Source of the DNA: Proruminimicrobium sp964487915
GTDB lineage: Bacteria > Elusimicrobiota > Endomicrobiia > Endomicrobiales > Endomicrobiaceae
Length of the DNA stretch: 64,000 bases
Reading direction: 5' to 3'
NCBI GenBank assembly: GCA_964487915.1
Contig: CAZASN010000003.1
Coordinates: 185,880-249,879 of the forward strand
The notes under the pieces are model-generated. The model saw only the letters and a program-made list of their open reading frames with translations, did no database searches and was not told the DNA's origin. This document shows, piece by piece, positions 17,113-25,810 of this stretch. Position 1 is the first letter of the stretch, and each line of letters opens with the position of its first letter. The position numbers and the translations under genes were made by a program.

Positions 17113-17916
17113 ATGAAATTGAAATTTTTATTGTTTTTTATTTGTTTTTGCGTAATTTTTCCGGTAAACTCTTTTGCCGGAGTTCATAAGAAACTAAAAG
17201 TTTCAGTTACCACCTCCCACCTGTCAAGCCTTATACGCGAAATATGCGGAGATAAAATAGACGTTATAACGATACTTGAGCCGACTGCATGCCCGAGCAA
17301 TAACGACATTGACGCAAAAAAAATGAAAGACATATCCCAAAGCAATATAGTTTTATACCACAGCTGGCAGCCGTGGGTAAAAGATCTTAAATATAAAATA
17401 GCCAGACTCGAAATATTGTATAAGGAATTCAAAACCGAAGGAAATTTAATGATTCCTTACATAAACATAAGAGGGGCCGAAGAGATAAAAGAAATGTTTT
17501 CTATTCTGGATTCCGACAATAAAAAATTTTATGAGGAAAACTTTGTAAAATACGTTTTTAAAATAAACAGGCTTTCCGAAGAAATAGAGAGAACCGGTCA
17601 AAGATACCATAATAAAAAAATAGTATGCAACAACATGATAGCAGATTTTATGAAATGGCTCGGTTTTGACGTAGTAGCCGTATATCCGAAACCCGAAAAA
17701 ATATCAACAGCCGACATGTCGGCTTTAATCAAAAAAGCAAAAAGAGAAAAAGCCGTATGCGTTGTAGATAATTTACAGCTGGGAACGGACGTAGGCAGAA
17801 TGTTAAATAAAGATTTAAATTTGAAATACACGGTTATAAGCAATTTCCCTCTGGCCGACTCATACGTATATACGCTTAAGGATAACGTGGCTAAAATTGA
17901 CAAGGTTGTAAACTGA
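17113..17916 (+). CDS. metal ABC transporter substrate-binding protein (ZnuA-like, altered metal site)
   Basis: 267 residues with a signal peptide (about 1-23, ending PVNSFAG), so periplasmic. The fold matches cluster 9 metal-binding proteins: VSVTTSHLSSLIREICGD, then ILEPTACPSNNDIDAKKMKD where most members have a PHxYE motif, then LYHSWQPW. The usual first His is absent and replaced by an ACPSNND segment. The usual His before the backbone helix is also missing (KIVCNNMIADFMKWLGF). Either the metal site differs or a different substrate is bound. The gene is directly upstream of a matching ATPase and permease, which supports a transport role. Confidence 0.85.
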   Translation: MKLKFLLFFICFCVIFPVNSFAGVHKKLKVSVTTSHLSSLIREICGDKIDVITILEPTACPSNNDIDAKKMKDISQSNIVLYHSWQPWVKDLKYKIARLEILYKEFKTEGNLMIPYINIRGAEEIKEMFSILDSDNKKFYEENFVKYVFKINRLSEEIERTGQRYHNKKIVCNNMIADFMKWLGFDVVAVYPKPEKISTADMSALIKKAKREKAVCVVDNLQLGTDVGRMLNKDLNLKYTVISNFPLADSYVYTLKDNVAKIDKVVN

Positions 17917-18632
17917 TGACAAATATTGTTTCAGTTAAAAATCTGACCGCAATAAAAAATAAACGCGCCGTATTAAAAGAGATAAACGTTGAAATAGAAC
18001 ACGGAGACTGCGTTGCCGTAATAGGTCCTAACGGCGCAGGCAAAACTACTTTTATAAAAACGATAAACGGATTAACTGTGTATTCGCAGGGGACCGTCAA
18101 TATATTCGGAAATGCGCTAAACCAAGAAATAAAAAGAAAAATAGGATACATACCGCAAAATAATAATTTTGACGCTTTAATGCCTATTTCGGTAAGAGAA
18201 GTAATATCAATAGGACTTACGGCCCAGTTCGGGATATTCAAAAAATTTACAGACTTTGACAAAAAAACTGTCGAAGATATTTCAAAAGGACTGAATATCT
18301 TCAATCTTATAGATAAACCAGTCGGACAACTTTCCGGAGGAGAAAGCCAGAAAGTTTCCATAGCAAGAGTCCTTGCACAGAATCCGAAATTGATACTTAT
18401 GGACGAACCTCTTTCAAATCTGGATAAAAAAACGCAAACGGACATTTTAAATTTAATAGATTTTATATACCACGAGCAAAATATAACGATGCTTATAGTG
18501 GTTCATAATCTTTCGCAGATGCCCAAATGCTGCAACAAGGTTATTCTGATGGCAGACGGCAAAATAATTGATTACGGTAAAAAAGAATATGTTTTTGCAA
18601 ATAAAGAATTCAGGAATTTTTATAATTTATGA
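17916..18632 (+). CDS. metal ABC transporter ATP-binding protein (ZnuC-like)
   Basis: 238 residues. Walker A is GPNGAGKT, the Q-loop is YIPQNN, the ABC signature is LSGGESQK, and Walker B is LILMDEP, followed by a switch His in VVHNL. It is the cytosolic motor of the metal transporter formed with the flanking substrate-binding protein and permease. Its ATG overlaps the upstream stop (TGATG arrangement), and the next gene's ATG overlaps its own stop by 4 bp, so all three are coupled. The substrate, probably Zn, Mn or Fe, cannot be told from this subunit. Confidence 0.93.
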   Translation: MTNIVSVKNLTAIKNKRAVLKEINVEIEHGDCVAVIGPNGAGKTTFIKTINGLTVYSQGTVNIFGNALNQEIKRKIGYIPQNNNFDALMPISVREVISIGLTAQFGIFKKFTDFDKKTVEDISKGLNIFNLIDKPVGQLSGGESQKVSIARVLAQNPKLILMDEPLSNLDKKTQTDILNLIDFIYHEQNITMLIVVHNLSQMPKCCNKVILMADGKIIDYGKKEYVFANKEFRNFYNL

Positions 18633-19447
18633 CGGAATTTTTAGATTTTTTCAATTTTTCATTTTTTAACAGAGCCCTTATAATGTCGGTTCTAGGCGGA
18701 ATTTCATGCGGTGTAATAGGCGTTTGGATTCTGCTTCTTAACATTCCGTTTATCGGCGTGACAATGGCTCATTCGGCATTTGCCGGAGCAATAGTCGGAA
18801 TCGCTTTCGGAATAAATCCTCTTTTGGCTGGTTTTATATTTTGCATATTATCCGCTTTCATAATAGGTCCTCTTTCGGATAAAACCAAACTGAATAACAA
18901 TATGAGCATAAGCCTTTTATTTTCTTTTACTCTGGGAGTAGCTTTTTTGTTTATAGGGCTGCAACAAAATTCAAACTCGGAAATTCTGTCTTTCATATGG
19001 GGCAATATTCTGATGACCTCGTGGCTGGACATAAAACTCTCTGCGGCAATGATAGTTTTTCTTCTGGCATTTGCGTTTTTATTCCACAGAGGGATAGTAG
19101 CGGTTTTGTTTAACAGAGAAATTGCACGCTCATGCGGCATATCAGAAAAATATATTTTTTACGCGCTTTTAATATTTTCGTCAATTACTGTAAGCCTTAA
19201 TCTGCATGCAATAGGAGGCCTTTTAATTTACAGCTTGATAGCCCTTCCTTCTTCAACCGCTTACCAGCTTACTCATAAAATAAAAACAATGTATATCCTG
19301 TCGTCTCTGTTTGCCGTAGGGGCGTGCGTTTCGGGGCTTTTTGCTTCAAGCATTTTTCACCTGCCTGTCGGAGCTACGATAATAATAATATCCTGCGTAA
19401 TATTCGGCGTTTCAATGTTATTTTCAAAAAAATATATTGCCAAATAA
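18629..19447 (+). CDS. metal ABC transporter permease (ABC-3 family, ZnuB-like)
   Basis: 272 residues, almost entirely hydrophobic with about eight transmembrane segments, as expected for ABC-3 family permeases. Family features include the early IGVTMAHSAFAGAIVGI, the later RSCGISEKYIFYALLIFSSITVSLNLHAIGG region, and the C-terminal PVGATIIIISCVIF. It forms the membrane channel for the neighbouring ATPase and binding protein. It is the last gene of the long plus-strand operon; gpmA follows after 57 bp and has its own promoter. Confidence 0.92.
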   Translation: MTEFLDFFNFSFFNRALIMSVLGGISCGVIGVWILLLNIPFIGVTMAHSAFAGAIVGIAFGINPLLAGFIFCILSAFIIGPLSDKTKLNNNMSISLLFSFTLGVAFLFIGLQQNSNSEILSFIWGNILMTSWLDIKLSAAMIVFLLAFAFLFHRGIVAVLFNREIARSCGISEKYIFYALLIFSSITVSLNLHAIGGLLIYSLIALPSSTAYQLTHKIKTMYILSSLFAVGACVSGLFASSIFHLPVGATIIIISCVIFGVSMLFSKKYIAK

Positions 19448-19465
19448 ATAAGATATAAATATAAT
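19437..19465 (+). promoter_or_regulatory. Promoter of gpmA
   Basis: A -35 box TTGCCA (19437-19442), exactly 17 bases, and a perfect -10 box TATAAT (19460-19465). The start of transcription would be near 19472, giving a leader of about 33 bases with a strong GGGAGGAG ribosome site. The -35 box lies inside the end of the permease gene. Confidence 0.6.
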
Positions 19466-19504
19466 ATCTGCTGATATAAAATTAAAATCGGGAGGAGTAA
19501 AAGG

Positions 19505-20251
19505 ATGTATAAGATTGTTTTAATACGACACGGCGAAAGCACATGGAACAAAGAAAACAGATTTACCGGATGGACCGACGTTGATTTATCCGAAAAAGGA
19601 GTACAGGAAGCCGTAACGGCAGGACAACAGCTGAAAAAAGACGGTTTTGATTTTGATTTGGCGTATACTTCTGTTTTAAAGAGAGCCATTAAAACTTTAA
19701 ATAATGTTTTAGATCAAATGGATCTTTTATGGATACCGGTAAAAAAATCATGGACTCTTAACGAAAGACACTACGGGGCGCTGCAGGGTTTGAATAAAGC
19801 TGAAACGGCAAAACAATACGGCGAAGAAAAGGTTAAAATATGGAGAAGAAGTTATGATACTCCGCCCGAACCGTTGAAAGAATCTGATCCCCGTTACGCA
19901 GGAAACGATAAAAGATACAAAGATTTGGATAAAAAAGACATCCCTCTTACGGAATGTCTCAAAGATACAGTTGCCAGAGTTCTTCCTTTTTGGCAATCCG
20001 AAATAGTTCCTAATATTAAAGCCGGCAAAAAAATAATAATAGCCGCTCACGGCAACAGCCTTAGAGCATTAATAAAATATCTTGACAATATCAGCGATGA
20101 AAATATCGTAAATTTAAATCTTCCGACGGCAATGCCTCTTGTTTATGAATTGGATGAAAATCTTAAACCTGTAAAAAGTTATTATGTAGGCGATCCGGAA
20201 GCTGTAAAAAAAGCGATGGAAGCGGTCGCAAACCAGGGAAAAGCGAAATAA
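19505..20251 (+). CDS. gpmA: 2,3-bisphosphoglycerate-dependent phosphoglycerate mutase
   Basis: 248 residues, the standard length. The enzyme interconverts 3- and 2-phosphoglycerate in glycolysis. The catalytic phosphohistidine is His9 in LIRHGESTWN, followed by NRFTGWTDVDLSEKG, then LNERHYGALQGLNKAETA and the second active-site His in IIAAHGNSLRALIKYL. A strong ribosome site (GGGAGGAG) and a separate promoter make it a monocistronic gene, closed by a hairpin terminator at 20271-20306. Confidence 0.97.
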   Translation: MYKIVLIRHGESTWNKENRFTGWTDVDLSEKGVQEAVTAGQQLKKDGFDFDLAYTSVLKRAIKTLNNVLDQMDLLWIPVKKSWTLNERHYGALQGLNKAETAKQYGEEKVKIWRRSYDTPPEPLKESDPRYAGNDKRYKDLDKKDIPLTECLKDTVARVLPFWQSEIVPNIKAGKKIIIAAHGNSLRALIKYLDNISDENIVNLNLPTAMPLVYELDENLKPVKSYYVGDPEAVKKAMEAVANQGKAK

Positions 20252-20270
20252 ATTCAAAATAAAAACATGT

Positions 20271-20306
20271 AAAAGACACTTGTCCGCGCAAAGGCAAGTG
20301 TCTTTT
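20271..20306. terminator. Bidirectional intrinsic terminator between gpmA and sulP
   Basis: A perfect 12-bp stem AAAAGACACTTG (20271-20282) and CAAGTGTCTTTT (20295-20306) with a 12-base loop, followed on the plus strand by a T-rich ATATTTT tract. It lies between the convergent gpmA and sulP genes and has A and T arms, so it can stop transcription from both sides. Confidence 0.9.
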
Positions 20307-20332
20307 ATATTTTAAGAGCATTAAAAATTAAT

Positions 20333-22012
20333 TTATTTTTTAGAAAGAGATTTTACGTATTTATCCGCCTGTATAAGCGCCGAATTAAGATTCAAGCATA
20401 TATTTTCTCTTCCTATGTCGTTTATAAAATTATATCTGGTAAGTAATTTTAACGGTTGCTTTTCAAGACCGCAGAGAATTACCCTGGTGTTTGTTTTTTT
20501 GCATCTTTTATGTATTTTATATAAAGCGTTGTATCCGGTGGCATCCATAACCGGAACCTTTCTCATTCTTATTATTATAACCTTGCATTGCTTTATATTC
20601 TCCATATATTCAACAAAAGTGCTTGCCGCGCCGAAAAAAAACGCGCCTGTGATTTCATGAACGACCACGTCTTTAACAAATATTTTTTTGTCTATGTCTC
20701 CGCCTGCCTCTTCTATTTCGTCTTCAAGTTCGTTTTCCTGGTCAATAGCCGTTATATTTGTCATATCGGACATTCTCTTCATAAAAAGAACCGAAGCAAG
20801 AATAACTCCGATTTCTATGGCATAAACAAGATTTACGAAAACCGTTAAAAGAAAAGTCGTTATTAAAACAATTGAATCGCTCAACGGAGCTTTGTTTATT
20901 TCTGAAAACGCCCTGAAATCAACCATTCTGTACGCCACGTTAAAAAGAATAACAGCCAAAACAACCATAGGAATAAGCTGAACGTATTTCATAAACAAAA
21001 TCATAGCTATAAAAATAAAAAAAGCGTTTGCAATTCCGGCAACCGGAGTTTTTGCGCCGTTTGTTATTCCGGCGGAAGTTCTGGCGATAGCGCCCGTAGC
21101 GGGAATTCCTCCGAAAATCGAAGAAGCAAAATTTGCAAATCCCTGAGCTATAACTTCCGTGTTTGACCTGTGTTTTTTTTCAATCATACCGTCTGCGACA
21201 ACAGCAGAAAGCAGTGATTCTATCGCAGCCAGAAAAGCTATTATAAGCGCCGAAGGCAGCAATTCCAAGAACATATCAACCGTAACAGAAGGAATTTTGG
21301 GAGCAAATGAAATATTTTTAGATATATCTCCGAAATGAGTATATATGGTATCAACGTTAAAATTAAAAACTTTTACTGCAATAGTAGTTATTATTATAAC
21401 GGCAAGACTTCCCGGTAAAAATTTAAATTTTTTGGGATAAAAAGCAATAAACAGGAGCGAGCCTATTCCTAAAGCGATGGTTTGAAAATTTATATTCGTT
21501 ATATTTTCAAAATAAAGTTTCCACTGCGGTATAAATTCGCTGGGAATATTTCTGAGATTTAATCCTAAAAAATCGTTAATCTGCGTAGAAAACAATACAA
21601 CCGCTATGCCGCTTGTAAAACCTATAACTAAAGGATCCGGAATATATTTTAAAACGCTGCCGAATTTTAAAAATCCCATAACTACAAGAATTATTCCTGC
21701 CATCGCGGTAGCGACTATAAGCCCGTCCACGCCGAATTTTTGAACTATTCCGTATACGATTACCACAAAAGCGCCGGTAGGTCCGGCAATCTGCACGCGG
21801 CTTCCTCCGAAAACAGAAACTATGATGCCGGCGACAACGCCGGTTATCAATCCTTTTTCAATGCTGACTCCCGAAGCGATTGCAAGAGCGATAGACAAAG
21901 GAATGGAAATAAAAGATATTATAAGACCGACCATAATCTCTCTCATTATATTTTGAAATTTAAATTCTTCCGGTCTGTTTTTCAACAACGTAAATAACTT
22001 AGGTCTGAACAT
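20333..22012 (-). CDS. SulP family anion permease with STAS domain
   Basis: 559 residues. The N-terminal two thirds are a membrane domain with the SulP signature (IVSVFGGSRVQIAGPTGAF, about residues 63-81) and multiple helices. The C-terminal STAS domain (about 440-550) carries the conserved MDATGYNAL segment. Members move sulfate, bicarbonate, dicarboxylates or other anions; the substrate is not predictable here and no carbonic anhydrase or sulfate gene is adjacent. The ATG at 22012 has an AAGGA site upstream. It ends 27 bp from the shared terminator with gpmA. Confidence 0.92.
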   Translation of the reverse strand: MFRPKLFTLLKNRPEEFKFQNIMREIMVGLIISFISIPLSIALAIASGVSIEKGLITGVVAGIIVSVFGGSRVQIAGPTGAFVVIVYGIVQKFGVDGLIVATAMAGIILVVMGFLKFGSVLKYIPDPLVIGFTSGIAVVLFSTQINDFLGLNLRNIPSEFIPQWKLYFENITNINFQTIALGIGSLLFIAFYPKKFKFLPGSLAVIIITTIAVKVFNFNVDTIYTHFGDISKNISFAPKIPSVTVDMFLELLPSALIIAFLAAIESLLSAVVADGMIEKKHRSNTEVIAQGFANFASSIFGGIPATGAIARTSAGITNGAKTPVAGIANAFFIFIAMILFMKYVQLIPMVVLAVILFNVAYRMVDFRAFSEINKAPLSDSIVLITTFLLTVFVNLVYAIEIGVILASVLFMKRMSDMTNITAIDQENELEDEIEEAGGDIDKKIFVKDVVVHEITGAFFFGAASTFVEYMENIKQCKVIIIRMRKVPVMDATGYNALYKIHKRCKKTNTRVILCGLEKQPLKLLTRYNFINDIGRENICLNLNSALIQADKYVKSLSKK

Positions 22013-22041
22013 GATTTGTGATTTATCCTTTTTTTGATTTG

Positions 22042-22500
22042 TTATGATTTATTGTTTTTTTGGAACAACATTGAGAAAAGAAAAAGAAATACGCCTATAA
22101 AAACGCATGAATCGGCCACGTTAAACGCCGGCCACCTGTAAACAGTTTTATATCCGACGTCTATAAAATCTATCACGGCGCCTTTGAAAATTCTGTCAAT
22201 TAAATTGCCTATTCCGCCTGAAATTACAAGAACCATCGCATGAATCTGAAATTTAGTCAATTCATTTTTATATTTTAATATAAACCATAATACGCCGGCC
22301 ACAACCGATGCGGTGATTACCGTGAAAACAAAATTCGCCCCCTGAAACATGCTGAAAGCGACTCCGGTATTTGTAACATGAATTATATTAAGATAATCGC
22401 CGGCGCTGATTCCGGAACCTGCCGGAATATTTTTTATAATCAGAAATTTTGTTATCTGATCGGCAAAAACATAAATAAACGTTAAAATTAAATATACCAT
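22042..22500 (-). CDS. lspA: lipoprotein signal peptidase (signal peptidase II)
   Basis: 152 residues with four transmembrane helices. The enzyme cleaves the signal peptide of prolipoproteins at the inner membrane. The catalytic aspartate pair is visible as Asp111 in GAVIDFIDV and Asp130 in FNVADS, and NTGVAFSM (44-51) and GNLIDR are conserved. A GGAAG ribosome site precedes the ATG. It is downstream of ileS, the common ileS-lspA pairing, separated by a hairpin, and is followed by sulP after 29 bp. Confidence 0.96.
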   Translation of the reverse strand: MVYLILTFIYVFADQITKFLIIKNIPAGSGISAGDYLNIIHVTNTGVAFSMFQGANFVFTVITASVVAGVLWFILKYKNELTKFQIHAMVLVISGGIGNLIDRIFKGAVIDFIDVGYKTVYRWPAFNVADSCVFIGVFLFLFSMLFQKNNKS

Positions 22501-22522
22501 TTGTCTTCCGCTATTTAATAGA

Positions 22523-22558
22523 GCCGTTGATTTTCAAAAAATCATGAAAACCAACGGC
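22523..22558 (-). terminator. Hairpin between ileS and lspA, possible terminator or attenuator
   Basis: Arms GCCGTTG (22523-22529) and CAACGGC (22552-22558) pair perfectly. One mismatch separates them from a further 5-bp stem, TTTTC with GAAAA, around a 10-base loop. No strong U tract follows in the direction of transcription, so termination may be partial. Confidence 0.4.
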
Positions 22559-22586
22559 ATTATAATATATCATTTAAAATCCGAAA

Positions 22587-25367
22587 TTACTCCAAAACTG
22601 CCGCGCATCTTTTGCAAAGCCCGTCTGAAACGTCGTCAATATGTCTCCAACATCTTTCACATTTCAAAAAATCCGATTTTTTTGAAATTATTTCCAAAAC
22701 GTTTTCATCGCCGGTTTTTTCAAATTTTATATCCCAGCTGCCCATAACGACTTTTACAAGATTTTCGTTTTCCAAAGCAGATTCATACTTTTTGCCGTAT
22801 TTAACCGTCAGGCCGGCTTCAAGATTTGAACCTATTATTTTCTGTTGTCTCAACTTTTCGTTTTCAGCCAAAACTTTTTGTTTTATTAAAACAAGATTTT
22901 CCCATTTTGCAAGTTTTTCGCCGTCAAGCTTATACAAAGGATTTTCTTCGGGATATTCGGATAATATCACAAATTCCGGAAGCCCTTTGTTTATTTTTAT
23001 TATTTCATTCCATGATTCCTGCATAGTAAACGACAACACCGGCGCCAAGAGTTCTGTCAAAACTGTCGCGATTTCAAGCATCGCCGTCTGGGCGCTTCTT
23101 CTGTCTTTGCTGTTAAGCTTGTCGCAGTACATTATGTCTTTTAAAGCGTCAAGATAAAAACCGCTTAGAAATACGGTGCAGAAATTATTTACGGCGTTTA
23201 CGGTTTTATGAAATTCATAATTCTCAAAACCTAGCGTCGCCTGTTTTATAACGTCATTTAAACAATGCAGGGCATATTTATCTATCTCGTTTAAATCTTT
23301 ATAATCAAGTTTGTCGCAATAAGACATATCGCCTATATTGCCAAGCAAAAATCTTATAGTATTTCTTATTTTTCTGTAAGCGTCTATATGTCCTTTTAAT
23401 ATTTCTTCGGAAACTCTTACGTCTTCTCGGTAGTCGCAGCTTGCTACCCAAAGCCTTAAAACGTCGGCGCCGTATTTGCTTATTATCTGTTCGGGTTCCA
23501 TTCCGTTCTTTAAGGATTTTGACATCTTTTTACCCTGTCCGTCAACCAAAAAACCGTGCGTTAAAACTGTTTTATACGGAGCTTTTGCTTTTAATGCCAC
23601 AGCCGGAAGAAGAGAAGTCTGAAACCAGCCTCTGTGCTGGTCGCTTCCTTCAAGATACATATCTGCCGGAAATTGCAAATCTTCATAATTGCCGCTTGAT
23701 AAAACAGCCTCTGAAGAAACGCCTGAATCAAACCATACGTCAAGTATATCTTCTTCTTTTTTGAATTCTTTTTTACCGCACGAAGGACATTTTACGTCAA
23801 AGCCTTCCAGAAGTTCTTCGGCTGTTTTTTCAAACCATATCGTTGCGCCGTGTTGCTCAAATAATTGCGCGACTTTATCTATAATTTTTTTATCAACTAT
23901 CGCTTCGCCGCACTCTTTGCAGTAAAATACAGGAAGAGGTACGCCCCACAGCCTTTGTCTGCTTAAACACCAGTCAGGCCTTGTTTCTATCATTGAAGTT
24001 ATTCTGTTTTCCCCGTATTTCGGTATCCAGCTTACATTTTTTATTTCCGATAAAAGATTTTTTCTTAAATCATTATGTTCAACGCTCATAAACCACTGCG
24101 GCGTCGCTCTGAATATGACCGGTTTTTTGCATCTCCAGCAGTGCGGGTACGAATGGTCTATTTTCAAACTTGCAAGAACTTTCCCTTCTTTTTGCAGTTT
24201 TTCTATTATAAGAGGATTTGCTTTAAAAACGTTTATTCCCTCAAATTCCGGAACCTGATTTGTAAACTGGCCTCTGTCGTTTAAAGGAGAAACTATTTCA
24301 AGATTATAAGCTATTCCCGCCTGATAATCTTCCTGCCCGTGTCCCGGAGCTATATGGACTATTCCCGTTCCGTCTTCCATGCTTACGAAATCGGCCAAAA
24401 TACCTGTTGACAATCTGTCAACTACCGGATTTTTGCATTTTATATATTCAAGGGTTATCCCTGAAAACTCATCATTGATTTTATATGAGTCTGCGCCTAT
24501 TTTAGTTTTGACGTTTTCAAGCAAATCTTTTGCAACTATCAATTTTTCAGTTTTATCTCCGATTTTAAATTCACAGGCCGCATAAACTGCGTTAGGTGAA
24601 AACGCCAATGCAACGTTTGAAGGAAGCGTCCAAGGAGTTGTAGTCCATATTAAAACAGAATAATCTGATAAATTTTTGCCTTTTAAACCGGCATTTAATT
24701 CAATTATTTGGAATTTTACAAATATTGAATCAGAACTGTGATCGGCATATTCAACTTCGGCGTCGGCAAGAGCAGTTTCGCATGAAGCGCACCAGTAAAC
24801 GGGTTTTTTCTTTCTGAAAAGAAAGCCTTTCTCCGCAAGCTCTCCAAACACTTTCACTATGGAAGCTTCATATTTATGATCAAGCGTAATATACGGTTTT
24901 TCCCAGTCTGCAAAAACGCCCAGCCGTATAAAACCGTCTCTTTGTATATTTACAAATCTTTTTGCAAAATCTGAAGCCTGTTTTCTGAATACTTTTTTAT
25001 CAACGTTATTTTTATCGGTTTTTAATTCTTTCAGACACTGAGTTTCTATCGGAAGCCCGTGGCAGTCCCATCCGGGAGTAAAAGGAGTGTCAAAACCTTT
25101 CATATTTTTATATTTTACGACAAGATCTTTTAAAACCTTGTTCAGAGCATGTCCCAAATGAAGATTACCGTTTGCGTAAGGCGGTCCGTCATGCAAAATA
25201 AATTTTTCTTTACCTTTATTTTTTGCTCTCATCTTTTGATAAATTTTTGAATCCTGCCATTTTGAAATAAACTCAGGTTCACGCTGAGGCAGATTCGCCT
25301 TCATGGCAAAATCCGTTTTAGGCAGATTTACAGTTTTAGAATAATCTTTTTTATCGTTGTTTTCCAT
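22587..25367 (-). CDS. ileS: isoleucyl-tRNA synthetase
   Basis: 926 residues, normal for bacterial IleRS. The class I HIGH motif is in PPYANGNLHLGHA (62-74), and the KMSKS loop is in GKKMSKSLKNG near residue 610. The editing domain motifs such as WTTTPWTLPSN are present. The C-terminal zinc finger has CERCWRH and GLCKRC. It charges tRNA-Ile and edits valine. No T-box leader is visible: the gene follows the VOC gene by 2 bp, so it is expressed within a longer operon from further upstream. Confidence 0.98.
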   Translation of the reverse strand: MENNDKKDYSKTVNLPKTDFAMKANLPQREPEFISKWQDSKIYQKMRAKNKGKEKFILHDGPPYANGNLHLGHALNKVLKDLVVKYKNMKGFDTPFTPGWDCHGLPIETQCLKELKTDKNNVDKKVFRKQASDFAKRFVNIQRDGFIRLGVFADWEKPYITLDHKYEASIVKVFGELAEKGFLFRKKKPVYWCASCETALADAEVEYADHSSDSIFVKFQIIELNAGLKGKNLSDYSVLIWTTTPWTLPSNVALAFSPNAVYAACEFKIGDKTEKLIVAKDLLENVKTKIGADSYKINDEFSGITLEYIKCKNPVVDRLSTGILADFVSMEDGTGIVHIAPGHGQEDYQAGIAYNLEIVSPLNDRGQFTNQVPEFEGINVFKANPLIIEKLQKEGKVLASLKIDHSYPHCWRCKKPVIFRATPQWFMSVEHNDLRKNLLSEIKNVSWIPKYGENRITSMIETRPDWCLSRQRLWGVPLPVFYCKECGEAIVDKKIIDKVAQLFEQHGATIWFEKTAEELLEGFDVKCPSCGKKEFKKEEDILDVWFDSGVSSEAVLSSGNYEDLQFPADMYLEGSDQHRGWFQTSLLPAVALKAKAPYKTVLTHGFLVDGQGKKMSKSLKNGMEPEQIISKYGADVLRLWVASCDYREDVRVSEEILKGHIDAYRKIRNTIRFLLGNIGDMSYCDKLDYKDLNEIDKYALHCLNDVIKQATLGFENYEFHKTVNAVNNFCTVFLSGFYLDALKDIMYCDKLNSKDRRSAQTAMLEIATVLTELLAPVLSFTMQESWNEIIKINKGLPEFVILSEYPEENPLYKLDGEKLAKWENLVLIKQKVLAENEKLRQQKIIGSNLEAGLTVKYGKKYESALENENLVKVVMGSWDIKFEKTGDENVLEIISKKSDFLKCERCWRHIDDVSDGLCKRCAAVLE

Positions 25368-25369
25368 TT

Positions 25370-25810
25370 TTATTTAACCTTCTCCCCGAATCCGATTATA
25401 TATCCGTTGCAATCTTCAATATAAAATTCTTTCATACGGTATATCGTATTTTCAATATCTTTTACTATTTTTACTTCTTTTTCAAAAAAATCGTTTCTTA
25501 GTTCTTCAACTCCGCCGTCAATATCGCAATACAAAGTTCCGGATAACCCTTTTTTAGCGTTTTTTAAAGCTTTTATATCTTTTTTATAAGTCTTTCCGCG
25601 CATAAACATTACAAAAACTTCATCGCGCGAAACCATCGCGTAAGTATACTTTTTATTGTTTTCAATAACAATATCGGCAGTTTTTCCGTTATCGTCAATA
25701 AGCATTTTCAATTTAAAGCCGAGTTTTTCAATATAAAATTTAACCGTTTCGGCAACGTCAGATACCATCAAATCAGGAGTAAGTTTTTCAAACTTGATTT
25801 CTTTCCTCAT
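25370..25810 (-). CDS. VOC (glyoxalase/bleomycin-resistance-like) family protein
   Basis: 146 residues with two beta-alpha-beta-beta-beta units. The N-terminal PDLMVSDVAETVKFYIEKLGFKL and the C-terminal MKEFYIEDCNGYIIGFGE are typical of vicinal-oxygen-chelate proteins. The family includes glyoxalases, dioxygenases and antibiotic-binding proteins, and the substrate cannot be assigned. It overlaps the mtnA stop by 4 bp and precedes ileS by 2 bp. Confidence 0.85.
   Translation of the reverse strand: MRKEIKFEKLTPDLMVSDVAETVKFYIEKLGFKLKMLIDDNGKTADIVIENNKKYTYAMVSRDEVFVMFMRGKTYKKDIKALKNAKKGLSGTLYCDIDGGVEELRNDFFEKEVKIVKDIENTIYRMKEFYIEDCNGYIIGFGEKVK

Noticed and set aside
22612..23157. 181-residue open frame on the plus strand
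   Set aside because: Antisense to the C-terminal part of ileS, which is fully conserved.
25368..25810. T-box riboswitch upstream of ileS
   Set aside because: The gene starts 2 bp after the VOC gene, so there is no leader region for one.
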